Shown piece after piece: positions 18,542 through 26,606 of a stretch of DNA of 64,000 nucleotides (positions are counted from its first letter, which is position 1; each line of letters opens with the position of its first letter). This DNA comes from Bacillus pumilus. GTDB lineage: Bacteria > Bacillota > Bacilli > Bacillales > Bacillaceae. Both the position numbers and the translations under genes were made by a program. The notes under the pieces are model-generated. The model was not told the DNA's origin. It searched no databases and saw only the letters and a list, made by a program, of their open reading frames with translations. Location: positions 1-64,000 of the forward strand of contig NZ_CP101834.1 in the NCBI RefSeq assembly GCF_024498355.1. Direction: 5' to 3'.

Positions 18542-19621
18542 ATGGAAGAAACAATCGATGAACAGCAAAGTGGCCAGAAGAAGATTGTTTTGTATGAAAG
18601 ACGAAATGGAGGAGGAAAAAAAAGAGTGAGTCCTGAAGAAATCGAAAAGGCGAGAAATATTGACCTGATAGATTATCTTGAAAAAAAGGGCGAAAAATTA
18701 ATAAGAAAAGGGAAAAATTATATCCATGCAGACCATGACAGCCTTGTTATAAAGGAAAATGGTCTTTTTTATTGGAATTCAAGGCAAAAGGGTGGTACTA
18801 ATGCTATAGATTTTTGCAGGATTTATTATGGCCTTAGTTTTGTTGATGCTGTTAATGAGTTGAATAGCAGTGATTACTCTGCGATTAGTGAAATCAAAAG
18901 GGAAACAAAAAAGACTCCACCTTTTTCCTATGAAAAGCAAAGGAAATTAGAAGTCCAAGATACAAGTAGGATTAGACATTATCTTATCAATGAAAGAAAA
19001 ATTGAACCTAAGGTAGTTGATTGGTTAATCAAAAAGGGGCTGATAGCCCAAGATAAAAGAAACAATGTCATCTTTAAATGGATTAAAGATGGAGAAATCG
19101 TAGGTTTCGACCTTCAGGGAACGACACCCATGAAAGGACAGAAAAGAGCATTCAAATACATTTGTCCCAATGATAAGCCACATAATGGTTTCACAGTTGA
19201 TATTGGGAAACCAAAGAGTATCGCGTTTTTTGAATCGCCAATAGATCTTTTGTCTTTTTGGAGCATAAAGAAAGGCAGTCTGAAAGACGTTAGACTTAAA
19301 TCTATGAACGGTCTAAAAAAACAAACTGTCAGCACCGCGATCATCGAGGCTTTAAGAGATGACAAGTTGCCATTAACTCATATTAGTATTAACACTGACA
19401 ATGATGCAGGATCTCTTGTCTTTATAAACGAAATGAAAAGACTGATTAATCGGGATGTAGTGAAAGTCAACATTCCGGAAAAAGAAGGATTTGATTGGAA
19501 TGATGTACTAAAGGACCTTAGAAAGAAATTGGATAAACGTAAAGAACAAGAATTGATTGAGAATATCAAGCATGATCGCTTTAATAAACCATCGCAAAGA
19601 CAAGTTCAATTTAGAGAATAG
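18542..19621 (+). CDS. DUF3991/TOPRIM primase-like protein
   Basis: This 359-residue protein has a CHC2-like N-terminal fold (about 30-110: 'IDLIDYLEKKGEKL', 'FYWNSRQKGGTNAIDFCRIYYG') without zinc ligands. A DUF3991-like segment follows (140-200: 'IRHYLINERKIEP'). The TOPRIM-type core reads AFFESPIDLLSF (about 227-238) and HISINTDNDAGS (near 280-291). Such proteins act as plasmid primases or primase relatives that start complementary-strand synthesis after transfer. It lies directly after topB, in keeping with a DNA-processing operon. Confidence 0.75.
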   Translation: MEETIDEQQSGQKKIVLYERRNGGGKKRVSPEEIEKARNIDLIDYLEKKGEKLIRKGKNYIHADHDSLVIKENGLFYWNSRQKGGTNAIDFCRIYYGLSFVDAVNELNSSDYSAISEIKRETKKTPPFSYEKQRKLEVQDTSRIRHYLINERKIEPKVVDWLIKKGLIAQDKRNNVIFKWIKDGEIVGFDLQGTTPMKGQKRAFKYICPNDKPHNGFTVDIGKPKSIAFFESPIDLLSFWSIKKGSLKDVRLKSMNGLKKQTVSTAIIEALRDDKLPLTHISINTDNDAGSLVFINEMKRLINRDVVKVNIPEKEGFDWNDVLKDLRKKLDKRKEQELIENIKHDRFNKPSQRQVQFRE

Positions 19622-19660
19622 CAAACAATTAACGAATCGAAAAAGAAGGGTTGATGAATT

Positions 19661-20281
19661 ATGAAAAAGAAAAATTATAAAAAATTGATTGTTACAATGG
19701 CGACTTTGGTTACTTTATTTGTTGGCAATACAGTATTAGCAGCTGAAGGATCAGATGATGGAAAATCATCGGCTACTACTAAGGGTAGCATTGAAATCCA
19801 AGGAGGATCGTTTAATGTAGCTTTTTTAAGCAATAAAGAAAAAATCTTTGATTTTGTTAATTTAAACAACTCATTTACATCAAATGTACCATTAGGGGGT
19901 TTGTTGGTAACGGATTTCAGTGGGACTGGAAACGGATATGAAGTTACTTTAAAAGCCACTCAATTTAAGAATGTGTCCTCTGATAAAAAAATTCCTACAG
20001 GGTCTTTGAAATTAAATAGTGTACCTATAGGTCAACCGGAAGGATCTTACATGAATCCGAACGCGACTGCACCAAAAAATATTGGCGAGAATATTATTTT
20101 AGATGGTTCAGAATCAGGAACTGGAGGCGTTATTATTTCAGCTGATAAAGGTGAAGGTATGGGGCAATTCAAGTATGTTTTTAAAAAGGACGATTTAACT
20201 TTCTCTGCTAATAGAGATGGTATCTACAAAGGGACGTATGAAACAGTGATTACGGCCGATATGCATGTTCCGGTAAAGTAG
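19661..20281 (+). CDS. secreted WxL-like surface protein
   Basis: This 206-residue protein has a clear signal peptide (about 1-28, ending VLAAE). A beta-rich domain follows with the WxL-family framework: a GSI..QGG start, a 'LLVTDFSGTGNGYEVTL' core and a C-terminal 'YKGTYETVITADM'. The expected tryptophans are replaced by Tyr or lost, so it is a divergent WxL protein. WxL proteins bind peptidoglycan non-covalently. The next two genes are of the partner types usually found with them. It may serve surface adhesion or mating-pair contact. Confidence 0.7.
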   Translation: MKKKNYKKLIVTMATLVTLFVGNTVLAAEGSDDGKSSATTKGSIEIQGGSFNVAFLSNKEKIFDFVNLNNSFTSNVPLGGLLVTDFSGTGNGYEVTLKATQFKNVSSDKKIPTGSLKLNSVPIGQPEGSYMNPNATAPKNIGENIILDGSESGTGGVIISADKGEGMGQFKYVFKKDDLTFSANRDGIYKGTYETVITADMHVPVK

Positions 20282-20321
20282 ACTGTTGAACATGCAAAAG
20301 CCTACAGAAGAATAGTTATTG

Positions 20322-20350
20322 AAGAGCCTATTATAAAATAGGCTCTTTTA
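20322..20350 (+). terminator. rho-independent terminator after the WxL-like gene
   Basis: The arms AAGAGCCTAT and ATAGGCTCTT with a 6-nt loop are followed by T4. It probably gives the WxL-like protein a higher dose than the anchors encoded downstream. Confidence 0.8.
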
Positions 20351-20389
20351 AATTCAGGGTGAAATCCCCTTCTATTGAAAGGAGAAAGT

Positions 20390-21409
20390 ATGAAGAAGTA
20401 TATAAGTATCTTTGTATTGTTTTTCATTATGTTTAGTATTTCATCAGCAGTAGGTTCTCAAAGTAATATTGCTTCAGCAGCAGTTAATGAGGATCTGCAA
20501 CTAATACCATTGTTTCCTCAAAGTCAACTAAATAATAATGATTCTTATATTGATTTTAATATGAAGAACCATAGTTCTGAGAAAATTTCAGTCAAAATAA
20601 AAAACAATTCTTCTGTTGTAAAGCACGTTTTGATAAAACCTGTGAATGCTACCTCAACCGTAACAGGAATTGTTTATCAAAATGGAAATAGTGATCGAGT
20701 ACAAGAGAAAGCAAAATTAACAAATATTGCTACTGTCAACACGCCTTCAATTACAATTGGTCCAAAAACAACCAAAACAATTTATGCTCTTATCAAGACT
20801 GATAATCATTCAGGTCATATTCTGGGCGGCTTACAAGTGAGTGAAATTAGAGATCACAAGAGTAATAACAAGAAACCTATTGAATCTACCGCAATACGAC
20901 TTGAAACAACAAAAACACTGCCTGTTCATATTCGTATAAGTAATCCTAATAAGAAAGGAGTTACATTCCAGAATGCTTTCTTTGAGGGATCTGCAAACGG
21001 TGCATTTGTTGTAGTGAATATGAAAAATGAAAAGAATGCAATCATGAATGATATTGCTTTGACTTATGATTTGATTAATAAGGATAAAGAAGAAAAAGTG
21101 TTTTCAGGCAAAATAGAAGAGTTTCAAATGGCACCACAAAGTGCGTTTCCATTATATATTAAATGGAATTCTTCAAAGCTCGAACCTGGTTCATACGTTC
21201 TTCATGTAAAAGCAGAAGGGCAGAAAAGACAGCTTATAAATTTTGAGATTAAAAATAACGAAATTGCTGAGTACGGAAAAAAGGCGGATCTCACGCCTTC
21301 AATTTCAATCGTAATTCCTCTATGGACTTTTATTTGTGTAGGTACCTTGATTTTTATTCTTGTGTTTTTATTCTTGAAAAGAAAAAAGAAAAGGGAAGAA
21401 AAAAGATAG
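20390..21409 (+). CDS. WxL-interacting membrane protein (DUF916-DUF3324 type)
   Basis: A signal peptide (about 1-30) is followed by two beta-rich extracellular domains. These match the DUF916-like (about 40-165) and DUF3324-like (170-290) pair, with 'FNMKN', 'HSGHILGGLQVSE' and 'LPVHIRI' signatures. One C-terminal membrane segment (305-328) and a Lys/Arg-rich tail follow. This architecture anchors WxL proteins to the cell surface. The ATG follows GAAAGGAGAAAG; an in-frame TTG at 20375 overlaps that site and is unlikely. The order WxL, this protein, large secreted protein is the normal gene set. Confidence 0.78.
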   Translation: MKKYISIFVLFFIMFSISSAVGSQSNIASAAVNEDLQLIPLFPQSQLNNNDSYIDFNMKNHSSEKISVKIKNNSSVVKHVLIKPVNATSTVTGIVYQNGNSDRVQEKAKLTNIATVNTPSITIGPKTTKTIYALIKTDNHSGHILGGLQVSEIRDHKSNNKKPIESTAIRLETTKTLPVHIRISNPNKKGVTFQNAFFEGSANGAFVVVNMKNEKNAIMNDIALTYDLINKDKEEKVFSGKIEEFQMAPQSAFPLYIKWNSSKLEPGSYVLHVKAEGQKRQLINFEIKNNEIAEYGKKADLTPSISIVIPLWTFICVGTLIFILVFLFLKRKKKREEKR

Positions 21410-21421
21410 AAAGGTGAATTC

Positions 21422-23809
21422 ATGGGGCAAACAAATAAAAACATTCTATTAATAATCATACTTTTATTAACAACTTTTATTTTGGGACAAGAGGTTGTAA
21501 CAGCTGCAGCTAATCCAGTTTTATCTGCAAAACCACATTCTTCAGGTGAATATATTGAACTGAGTTGGACAAAACCCGACTCCAGCCAACCATATAGTTA
21601 TAGAGTATTTTCAAAGAACAAAAATGAATCCCAATTTCAGAGCATACCGACAAAAGAAAAGGTGAAAGTTTTAAATGTATATCCAGATGCCAGAAACATA
21701 CCAGAAGCCGGGCTTGAATCTTTTAAGAATTGGAAAGGTGAAACACATAAATTCTTAAAGTCTGCCTCAGTTAAAAAATGGATGGAAGAACCTAATTCAG
21801 AGAACCCCAAAGGCTATGGCAAGGGGTTGATTGAGGTTGATATAGTATCAATTACTGATTTCAATAACGCACCTATGAAGTACCTTATGGCAAATAACCA
21901 ATATAAATATGATGTTATTTTTGCGGGTACATGGGATACAAATGCTAGGCAGGACCTTTCTGATGCTGCAGAAAAAGCAATTGAGGATTTCATTCAAACT
22001 GGAAGGGGATTTCTTGCAGGACATGATACGATCACAGAATACCATAACCTAAAAAACTTTGTGAAATTATCGAAGTTTTTGAATGTAAAGACATACTCTT
22101 TTACCAACAATATATATAAAGCAAATAGCACATATATACAAATGCCCTGGATTGGATCTGAGATGATTACGATTAGAAAGAAGGGTCTTTTAACAAGTTA
22201 TCCATGGGATATTGGTGAAGTAGGGAATAATCTAAAAACACCTTATAGTCATACAAATTCGCAAGTTGCACTAGGCGATGTATGGATGTCATATAAAAAT
22301 TGGAGAAGTGACTTTTCGGATACCACAGTTGGTGTTGGTCCAGAAAAGGGAGATGGATCGGGACAAGGCACCAATAACGTATATTTAACAACATGGAATA
22401 ATACTGCAATGATTCAGACCGGCCACTCTAATGGGGCTGCCACTCCAGATGAACAGAAGGTACTAGCCAATACTTTGTTTTATCTTGCCCAGGTATCTGA
22501 AAATACAAGTTGGAATGACAGGAAAGCCCAGGATATTGAGGCGCCGGATAAGCCACAAATTGAATCAATAAAGCTTCAGCAAGATAACCTTGATTTAATG
22601 CTAGAGTCAAAAGATAATGCAGCAGTGTATAACTATTATGTTGAAGCTACGGGAGCTAGAAGTGGGAGATACGTATCAAAAACGATAGCAGCTGATATTG
22701 AATCCGGTTTAAAGGGGTTTGCGGTTACTGTTGATCATATTGGTGATACTGATCCGGGATTTAAAGTCAATTATAAAGAGAAAAACGCGAGAGTCAGCTT
22801 ACCTAATAATTATTTGAAGACGGGATTTTATTTGCATGTCAGAGCTATCGATAATGCTGGAAATGGATCGGAAGTTGAACATATAAGACTTGAGCCACCA
22901 GAAATTAAGGTGAAAGGTTTGCAATCTAATAAGTGGACGCAATTTGTTGATTTAGAGGTAGCACCAGTTTCGATGAATCCACATTCAAATATAGTTGAAA
23001 TCGAGATTAATGGAGAAAAAAGAGAAGTTAAAAATTTAAAGAAAAGAATCGAAAAAAACGGACAGTATAAAATATTGGTTAAAGATTCATTGGGATTTAT
23101 TACTGAAAAGACTATTTCGATAAGCAATATCGATAAAGAGATACCTAAAATAGATATTGAAATGGATCCTAAAACAGCCAGATCAGAGATGTATAAAGGT
23201 AGGGTTATTACTGCAGCTGCAAGTGGAATAGAAGACATAAGGATAGCAAAAGGAAAGAAGAGTCTGGAAAATATGAGGAATGAAAAAAGTATATCCACTG
23301 AGGGAACATTTGAAGTGAATGATAACGGACTGTACACATTCTATGTTAAAAGTGGAAGTGGGATAGAAAACATTAAAACAATAAATATTGAAGGAATGAT
23401 AGGTCAACTGGATATTGTAGACGTACCTGAAAACTTATCTCTCATAACCATACTAGGTTCTAACAAAAACATGGTAACAGTTGATGCTGCAAAAGAAGAT
23501 ATAGTTATTCAAGATACTTTAAGGAATCAAAATGATTCCTGGGTACTAAAAGCCAGATTGATCGAAAAACCAATCTTCTTTTCTTTTTTTGTTAGTCCAA
23601 TCATTAACAAGAATAATATAGATGCGCTAATACGCCATGATGAATTCGATGAAAATTGGAAAGTGTTATACCAATCCTCTCCTGGTAATCCAAAAGGTTT
23701 TTGTAAGATACCTATAGAGGACCTAAATATCCAATTAAATTATCCAAATGATATTGTTGCGGAAAACTACAATTTTCAAATTGATTGGAAATTGGAGATT
23801 GTAAAATAA
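21422..23809 (+). CDS. large secreted protein of the WxL cluster
   Basis: This 795-residue protein has a signal peptide (about 1-33), a fibronectin-III-like strand region (35-75) and a domain (80-370) beginning KVLNVYPD, with 'FIQTGRGFLAGHDTI'. I associate that pattern with DUF5057-like surface proteins. Several Ig-like beta segments follow. No LPXTG motif or C-terminal anchor is seen, so retention at the surface may depend on the WxL-interacting protein. It starts 12 bp after that gene and is co-transcribed. It is a likely adhesin or mating-surface component. Confidence 0.65.
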   Translation: MGQTNKNILLIIILLLTTFILGQEVVTAAANPVLSAKPHSSGEYIELSWTKPDSSQPYSYRVFSKNKNESQFQSIPTKEKVKVLNVYPDARNIPEAGLESFKNWKGETHKFLKSASVKKWMEEPNSENPKGYGKGLIEVDIVSITDFNNAPMKYLMANNQYKYDVIFAGTWDTNARQDLSDAAEKAIEDFIQTGRGFLAGHDTITEYHNLKNFVKLSKFLNVKTYSFTNNIYKANSTYIQMPWIGSEMITIRKKGLLTSYPWDIGEVGNNLKTPYSHTNSQVALGDVWMSYKNWRSDFSDTTVGVGPEKGDGSGQGTNNVYLTTWNNTAMIQTGHSNGAATPDEQKVLANTLFYLAQVSENTSWNDRKAQDIEAPDKPQIESIKLQQDNLDLMLESKDNAAVYNYYVEATGARSGRYVSKTIAADIESGLKGFAVTVDHIGDTDPGFKVNYKEKNARVSLPNNYLKTGFYLHVRAIDNAGNGSEVEHIRLEPPEIKVKGLQSNKWTQFVDLEVAPVSMNPHSNIVEIEINGEKREVKNLKKRIEKNGQYKILVKDSLGFITEKTISISNIDKEIPKIDIEMDPKTARSEMYKGRVITAAASGIEDIRIAKGKKSLENMRNEKSISTEGTFEVNDNGLYTFYVKSGSGIENIKTINIEGMIGQLDIVDVPENLSLITILGSNKNMVTVDAAKEDIVIQDTLRNQNDSWVLKARLIEKPIFFSFFVSPIINKNNIDALIRHDEFDENWKVLYQSSPGNPKGFCKIPIEDLNIQLNYPNDIVAENYNFQIDWKLEIVK

Positions 23810-23816
23810 AAGAAAA

Positions 23817-23848
23817 CACTTGCACACGATGTAAGCAAGTGGTAAAAT
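23817..23848 (+). promoter_or_regulatory. sigma-A promoter with palindromic operator upstream of ssb
   Basis: The -35 TTGCAC (23820-23825), a 17-bp spacer and the -10 TAAAAT (23843-23848) form the promoter. An inverted repeat, CACTTGC (23817-23823) and GCAAGTG (23835-23841), covers the -35 box and spacer. The same design recurs at 25813 and, decayed, at 24391. Confidence 0.75.
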
Positions 23849-23883
23849 AAAAGTATAAAAATAACATTTATGGAGTGATTCAA

Positions 23884-24369
23884 ATGATTAATAGAACAGT
23901 TTTAATTGGTAGACTTACAAAAGATCCCGAGCTTCGTTATACACCAAATGGTGCAGCTGTAGCGACTTTTACTTTAGCTGTGAATCGTACATTTACAAAT
24001 CAATCTGGAGAGCGTGAAGCAGATTTTATTAATTGTGTTACTTGGAAAAAACAAGCCGAGAACGTAGCTAACTACTTGAAAAAAGGAAGCCTTGCCGGTG
24101 TGGACGGTCGTTTGCAGACAAGAAACTATGAAAATCAACAAGGTCAACGTGTATTTGTGACCGAGGTTGTGGCTGAAAGTGTTCAATTTCTAGAGCCTAA
24201 AGAAAAGAGAGAAAATGCAGGATATGGTGGTAATCAATATCCAAATAGCCAGCAACGTAATAATAACTATAACAACAACCAACCTGATCAGAACAGTAAC
24301 TTTAGAAATGATCCTTTTGCAAACGATGGAAAGCCAGTTGATATTTCTGATGACGATCTTCCTTTTTAA
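23884..24369 (+). CDS. ssb: single-stranded DNA-binding protein
   Basis: A classical SSB: an N-terminal OB fold (about 1-108, starting [18 protein letters not shown]), a Gln/Asn-rich flexible linker and the acidic tip DDDLPF that recruits replication proteins. It protects ssDNA during transfer and replication and is a frequent leading-region gene of conjugative plasmids. The ATG at 23884 follows GGAGTGATT; the in-frame GTG at 23875 lies inside that site. It has its own regulated promoter and begins a new transcription unit after the WxL cluster. Confidence 0.95.
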   Translation: MINRTVLIGRLTKDPELRYTPNGAAVATFTLAVNRTFTNQSGEREADFINCVTWKKQAENVANYLKKGSLAGVDGRLQTRNYENQQGQRVFVTEVVAESVQFLEPKEKRENAGYGGNQYPNSQQRNNNYNNNQPDQNSNFRNDPFANDGKPVDISDDDLPF

Positions 24370-24390
24370 ATTCTAATAGGGAAGATGCTC

Positions 24391-24421
24391 ACTTGCTTAA
24401 ATGGTAAGCGTGTGGTAGAGT
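24391..24421 (+). promoter_or_regulatory. degenerate relative of the ssb promoter/operator
   Basis: TTGCTT (24393-24398), a 17-bp spacer ending GTGTGG, and TAGAGT (24416-24421) align with the promoters at 23820 and 25815. CACTTGC is kept, but the right arm of the palindrome has decayed. It should be weaker or differently controlled. It drives the tandem RHH gene. Confidence 0.55.
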
Positions 24422-24451
24422 CATCATGAAAAAACAAGTGAGGTCGATAAC

Positions 24452-24769
24452 ATGGCTAATTCAGATGTATCCAATACTGGAATTAGAGTAAACATAAAAA
24501 CACATGAATTTTTGAGAGAATTTGCGTATCAGAATAGAACTAGCATTAAAGAAGCAATTACATTCATTATTACAAAGCTGAAGAGTGAAATTGAAGAAGG
24601 GAAAATTCATTTTCCGAAATATAAGAAAGTCGTTGGAGAAGAAACGAAGAATGTCAGGATCTCTGAAACTGACCGGTTGTTTCTTGAAAGTTTAGCTTTT
24701 CACAAGCACACAAAAATAAAAAACGCTCTTGAAATCATAGCAAGTGAGTATGAAAAAAGAAATAACTAA
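24452..24769 (+). CDS. tandem ribbon-helix-helix-like DNA-binding protein
   Basis: This 105-residue protein consists of two similar halves. Residues 11-40 run IRVN..THEFLREFAYQN.TSIKEAI and residues 68-97 run VRIS..DRLFLESLAFHK.TKIKNAL. Each has the strand-helix-turn-helix pattern of an RHH protomer, so a single chain could form a complete DNA-binding unit. It is preceded by a variant of the operator found at ssb and at 25813, which makes it a candidate autoregulatory repressor of all three promoters (inference). It has a GTGAGG-type ribosome site. Confidence 0.6.
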   Translation: MANSDVSNTGIRVNIKTHEFLREFAYQNRTSIKEAITFIITKLKSEIEEGKIHFPKYKKVVGEETKNVRISETDRLFLESLAFHKHTKIKNALEIIASEYEKRNN

Positions 24770-24809
24770 TAAGAGACTTGTGTAATTCAAAAAGTAGGAG
24801 GGAATCATA

Positions 24810-25037
24810 TTGAAGGTTAAAACATTAATACATTTGATATTGTTTATACTTTTCGTACTTATGTTAATTAAGTATAAGGCCATTCTTTTTGGATTATTGC
24901 AAGTCTTATTATTAGTCGTTATTTTATTTATTGGGTTAGTTATTGTAGGAAGGTTTGCTTTGGGATTGATAGCCTTTATTGCAACAGTGTTCGGTATATT
25001 CGCAGTATTCGGTATATTTGTCACTTACTTCGTATAA
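24810..25037 (+). CDS. small hydrophobic membrane protein
   Basis: This 75-residue protein is almost wholly hydrophobic, with two or three membrane segments (6-25, 26-48, 50-74). The TTG start follows a strong AGGAGGGAA site. It lies between the RHH protein and the serine recombinase and may share the RHH transcript. No family is recognised. Immunity or surface exclusion would be conceivable but is not supported by sequence. Confidence 0.55.
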   Translation: MKVKTLIHLILFILFVLMLIKYKAILFGLLQVLLLVVILFIGLVIVGRFALGLIAFIATVFGIFAVFGIFVTYFV

Positions 25038-25050
25038 AAATATTTCTTGG

Positions 25051-25126
25051 TGTTCAATTTGGGTATACCTCAAATTAACAACTGTAATCACAGATTCAAT
25101 AAGGGTTCAATATGTTCATTTTGGGT
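25051..25126 (+). promoter_or_regulatory. possible res site or operator upstream of the serine recombinase
   Basis: Direct repeats TGTTCAATTTGGGT (25051-25064) and TGTTCATTTTGGGT (25113-25126) lie 62 bp apart, with a GGTATACC palindrome after the first and further TTCAAT copies between. Resolvases usually bind subsites just upstream of their own gene, so this is the natural place for a res site. The crossover point is not identified. Confidence 0.45.
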
Positions 25127-25150
25127 TGTTCATTAAACAGGAGGTAATTT

Positions 25151-25768
25151 ATGATTTTTGGCTATGCGCGTGTGAGTAGCTCGGATCAAAATTTAGATCG
25201 GCAGGTACAAGATCTTAAAAAAAAGAATTGTGACAAGATTTACGTGGAAAAAATTTCAGGAAAAAATTTCAATCGTCCTCAATTTACAGAAATGAGAAAT
25301 AAAATGAGATTTGGCGACTTATTAATAGTTCATGATCTTTCTCGTTTTGGAAGGAACAAAGAAGAGATTATGAATGAATGGAAGAAACTAATTGATGATG
25401 AAATTGATATTGAAGTTCTTGATATGCCTATTTTAAATACTAGGCAATATAAAGACTTACCTGGTGTCGGCAAACTGGTGTCAGATTTAGTTTTGACGTT
25501 ATTGGCTTGGGCCGTTGAGGATGAAAGGAAAAGAAATCGAAAAGCTCAGAGGGAAGGAATTGAGATTGCAAAGGAAAAGGGTAAATACAAGGGGCAGGAG
25601 AGGAAGTATCATGCAAATGCAACAGGAAGAAATAAGCTAATATTTGACGAAGTGGTTAGAGGATTGAATGCTCATGAATCTGTTATGGATATACATAGAA
25701 AAACTGGATTATCAAGAAATACAATATATAAAATTAAATACGAAATCAATAATAACGTAGAGATGTAA
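25151..25768 (+). CDS. serine recombinase (resolvase/invertase family)
   Basis: This 205-residue small serine recombinase has its catalytic serine in YARVSSSDQNLDRQ (about 9-10). The arginine motif DLSRFGRNKEE lies near residue 64-74, a long E helix follows, and a C-terminal helix-turn-helix (about 160-198, ending GLSRNTIYKI) is intact. It has a strong AGGAGGTAA site. On a plasmid it probably resolves multimers, but inversion is possible. It could also act on the long repeats at 40-62 kb, though no shared core site was found there. Confidence 0.85.
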   Translation: MIFGYARVSSSDQNLDRQVQDLKKKNCDKIYVEKISGKNFNRPQFTEMRNKMRFGDLLIVHDLSRFGRNKEEIMNEWKKLIDDEIDIEVLDMPILNTRQYKDLPGVGKLVSDLVLTLLAWAVEDERKRNRKAQREGIEIAKEKGKYKGQERKYHANATGRNKLIFDEVVRGLNAHESVMDIHRKTGLSRNTIYKIKYEINNNVEM

Positions 25769-25790
25769 AGCTTCAGTAGAAGCTTTTTTT
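25767..25790 (+). terminator. terminator after the serine recombinase
   Basis: AAGCTTC, a 4-nt loop and GAAGCTT are followed by a T-run of about seven. Confidence 0.8.
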
Positions 25791-25812
25791 ATTTGAAAAA
25801 AATAACATGTTT

Positions 25813-25843
25813 ACTTGCACACGACGTGAGCAAGTGGTATAAT
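25813..25843 (+). promoter_or_regulatory. sigma-A promoter with the ssb-type palindromic operator
   Basis: TTGCAC (25815-25820), a 17-bp spacer and a perfect TATAAT (25838-25843) form the promoter. ACTTGC and GCAAGT arms cover it. It matches the ssb promoter at nearly all positions from -37 to -7, so one regulator should control both. Confidence 0.8.
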
Positions 25844-25876
25844 AAAGAAGAACAAAGAGTAGGAGGTAATTGTGGT

Positions 25877-26203
25877 ATGGAATTAAGTCTAAGAGATTAT
25901 TTTTGTATTAGAAAAAACCAATTTGATGATGAAAGGTTACAAAATGTTTTGTGTTCTGAAAAAACAACCACTGTAGATCATTTGGTTAAAAGGCATGATT
26001 TTGATCAGGATTTTGTCAATAGTCAATTGAAAGATTTGACAAGGTTAGGGAAGATTCGTGTGGAAAGAGGAATAATAAAGGTGAATAGGGTCGAAAAGCA
26101 TAGAAGGGATCAAATTAAAGTCAATATTTTTACTGCGTTTGGTGCCAGCGTATTCTTCTTTTTCATTGCGATTTTCCCAGCTTTAGTTGAGGTGTTTTTT
26201 TAA
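25877..26203 (+). CDS. small winged-helix-like protein with C-terminal membrane anchor
   Basis: This protein of about 108 residues has a helical N-terminal region (1-75) of winged-helix character (VDHLVKRHDFDQDFVNSQLK, then LTRLGKIRVERGII). One membrane segment (about 86-105) ends the protein. A longer frame opens at 25793, but it runs across the promoter at 25815-25843, so the ATG at 25877 behind GTAGGAGGT is the real start. A membrane-tethered DNA-binding protein is a reasonable guess. Sharing the ssb operator suggests expression at the same moment. Confidence 0.55.
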   Translation: MELSLRDYFCIRKNQFDDERLQNVLCSEKTTTVDHLVKRHDFDQDFVNSQLKDLTRLGKIRVERGIIKVNRVEKHRRDQIKVNIFTAFGASVFFFFIAIFPALVEVFF

Positions 26204-26376
26204 TGAGGTCAATTCAAGCTATAAGAGAACTTTTGAAAATGAAGGGTATCAAGACGGATGTTGTTAATAAAAAAAATATAATGACAGAGAGGGATTCATT
26301 TGAATGTATTATTTACAGCTTCGAAGTTGATGAAGGCCAAAGATGTGAAGCGATGGTGCCAGAAGAACAGAAATAG
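26203..26376 (+). CDS. possible 57-residue coupled small ORF
   Basis: The ATG overlaps the preceding stop in a TAATG junction, so it would be translated by coupling. The product is charged, with no motif. It overlaps in another frame with the candidate TTG-started ORF at 26300, and at most one of them need be real. Confidence 0.3.
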   Translation: MRSIQAIRELLKMKGIKTDVVNKKNIMTERDSFECIIYSFEVDEGQRCEAMVPEEQK

Positions 26377-26521
26377 CCTGGCATTTAACTTAGTTATTGA
26401 GTTTGAATCAAAAGAAAAGCTAATGCGTATGAAAAATTCACTGACTTTAAAAAGATCCAAACAAGAAAAAAGCCAAGTCCGTGGCGCGAACTTGGTTTCT
26501 CTAAGAAAAAGTTGTTGTTAA
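26300..26521 (+). CDS. possible basic small protein
   Basis: This 73-residue frame has a TTG start behind AGAGAGGG. The product is very basic (Lys/Arg-rich) with no recognised family. It overlaps the coupled ORF at 26203. It ends near an inverted repeat (AAGCCAAGT/ACTTGGTTT at 26470-26500). Weak evidence only. Confidence 0.3.
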   Translation: MNVLFTASKLMKAKDVKRWCQKNRNSLAFNLVIEFESKEKLMRMKNSLTLKRSKQEKSQVRGANLVSLRKSCC

Positions 26522-26547
26522 GTGTAACAATATAAATATACCATTAT

Positions 26548-26581
26548 TCATTCAGCATAGCAAATTTTGCATGCTGAATGA
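26548..26581. repeat. 34-bp near-perfect palindrome
   Basis: Arms TCATTCAGCAT and ATGCTGAATGA (11 bp, perfect) enclose a second short palindrome, GCAAATTTTGC. It lies 25 bp before the zinc-ribbon gene start and could be a terminator-like hairpin or an operator. No T-run follows. Confidence 0.6.
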
Positions 26582-26606
26582 CCTATTTATTTGGAGGCGT
26601 GATTTC

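Noticed and set aside
25793-25876. Longer start (TTG 25793) for the small membrane regulator
   Set aside because: The extra 28 codons cover a strong promoter and operator, so the mRNA would start inside them.
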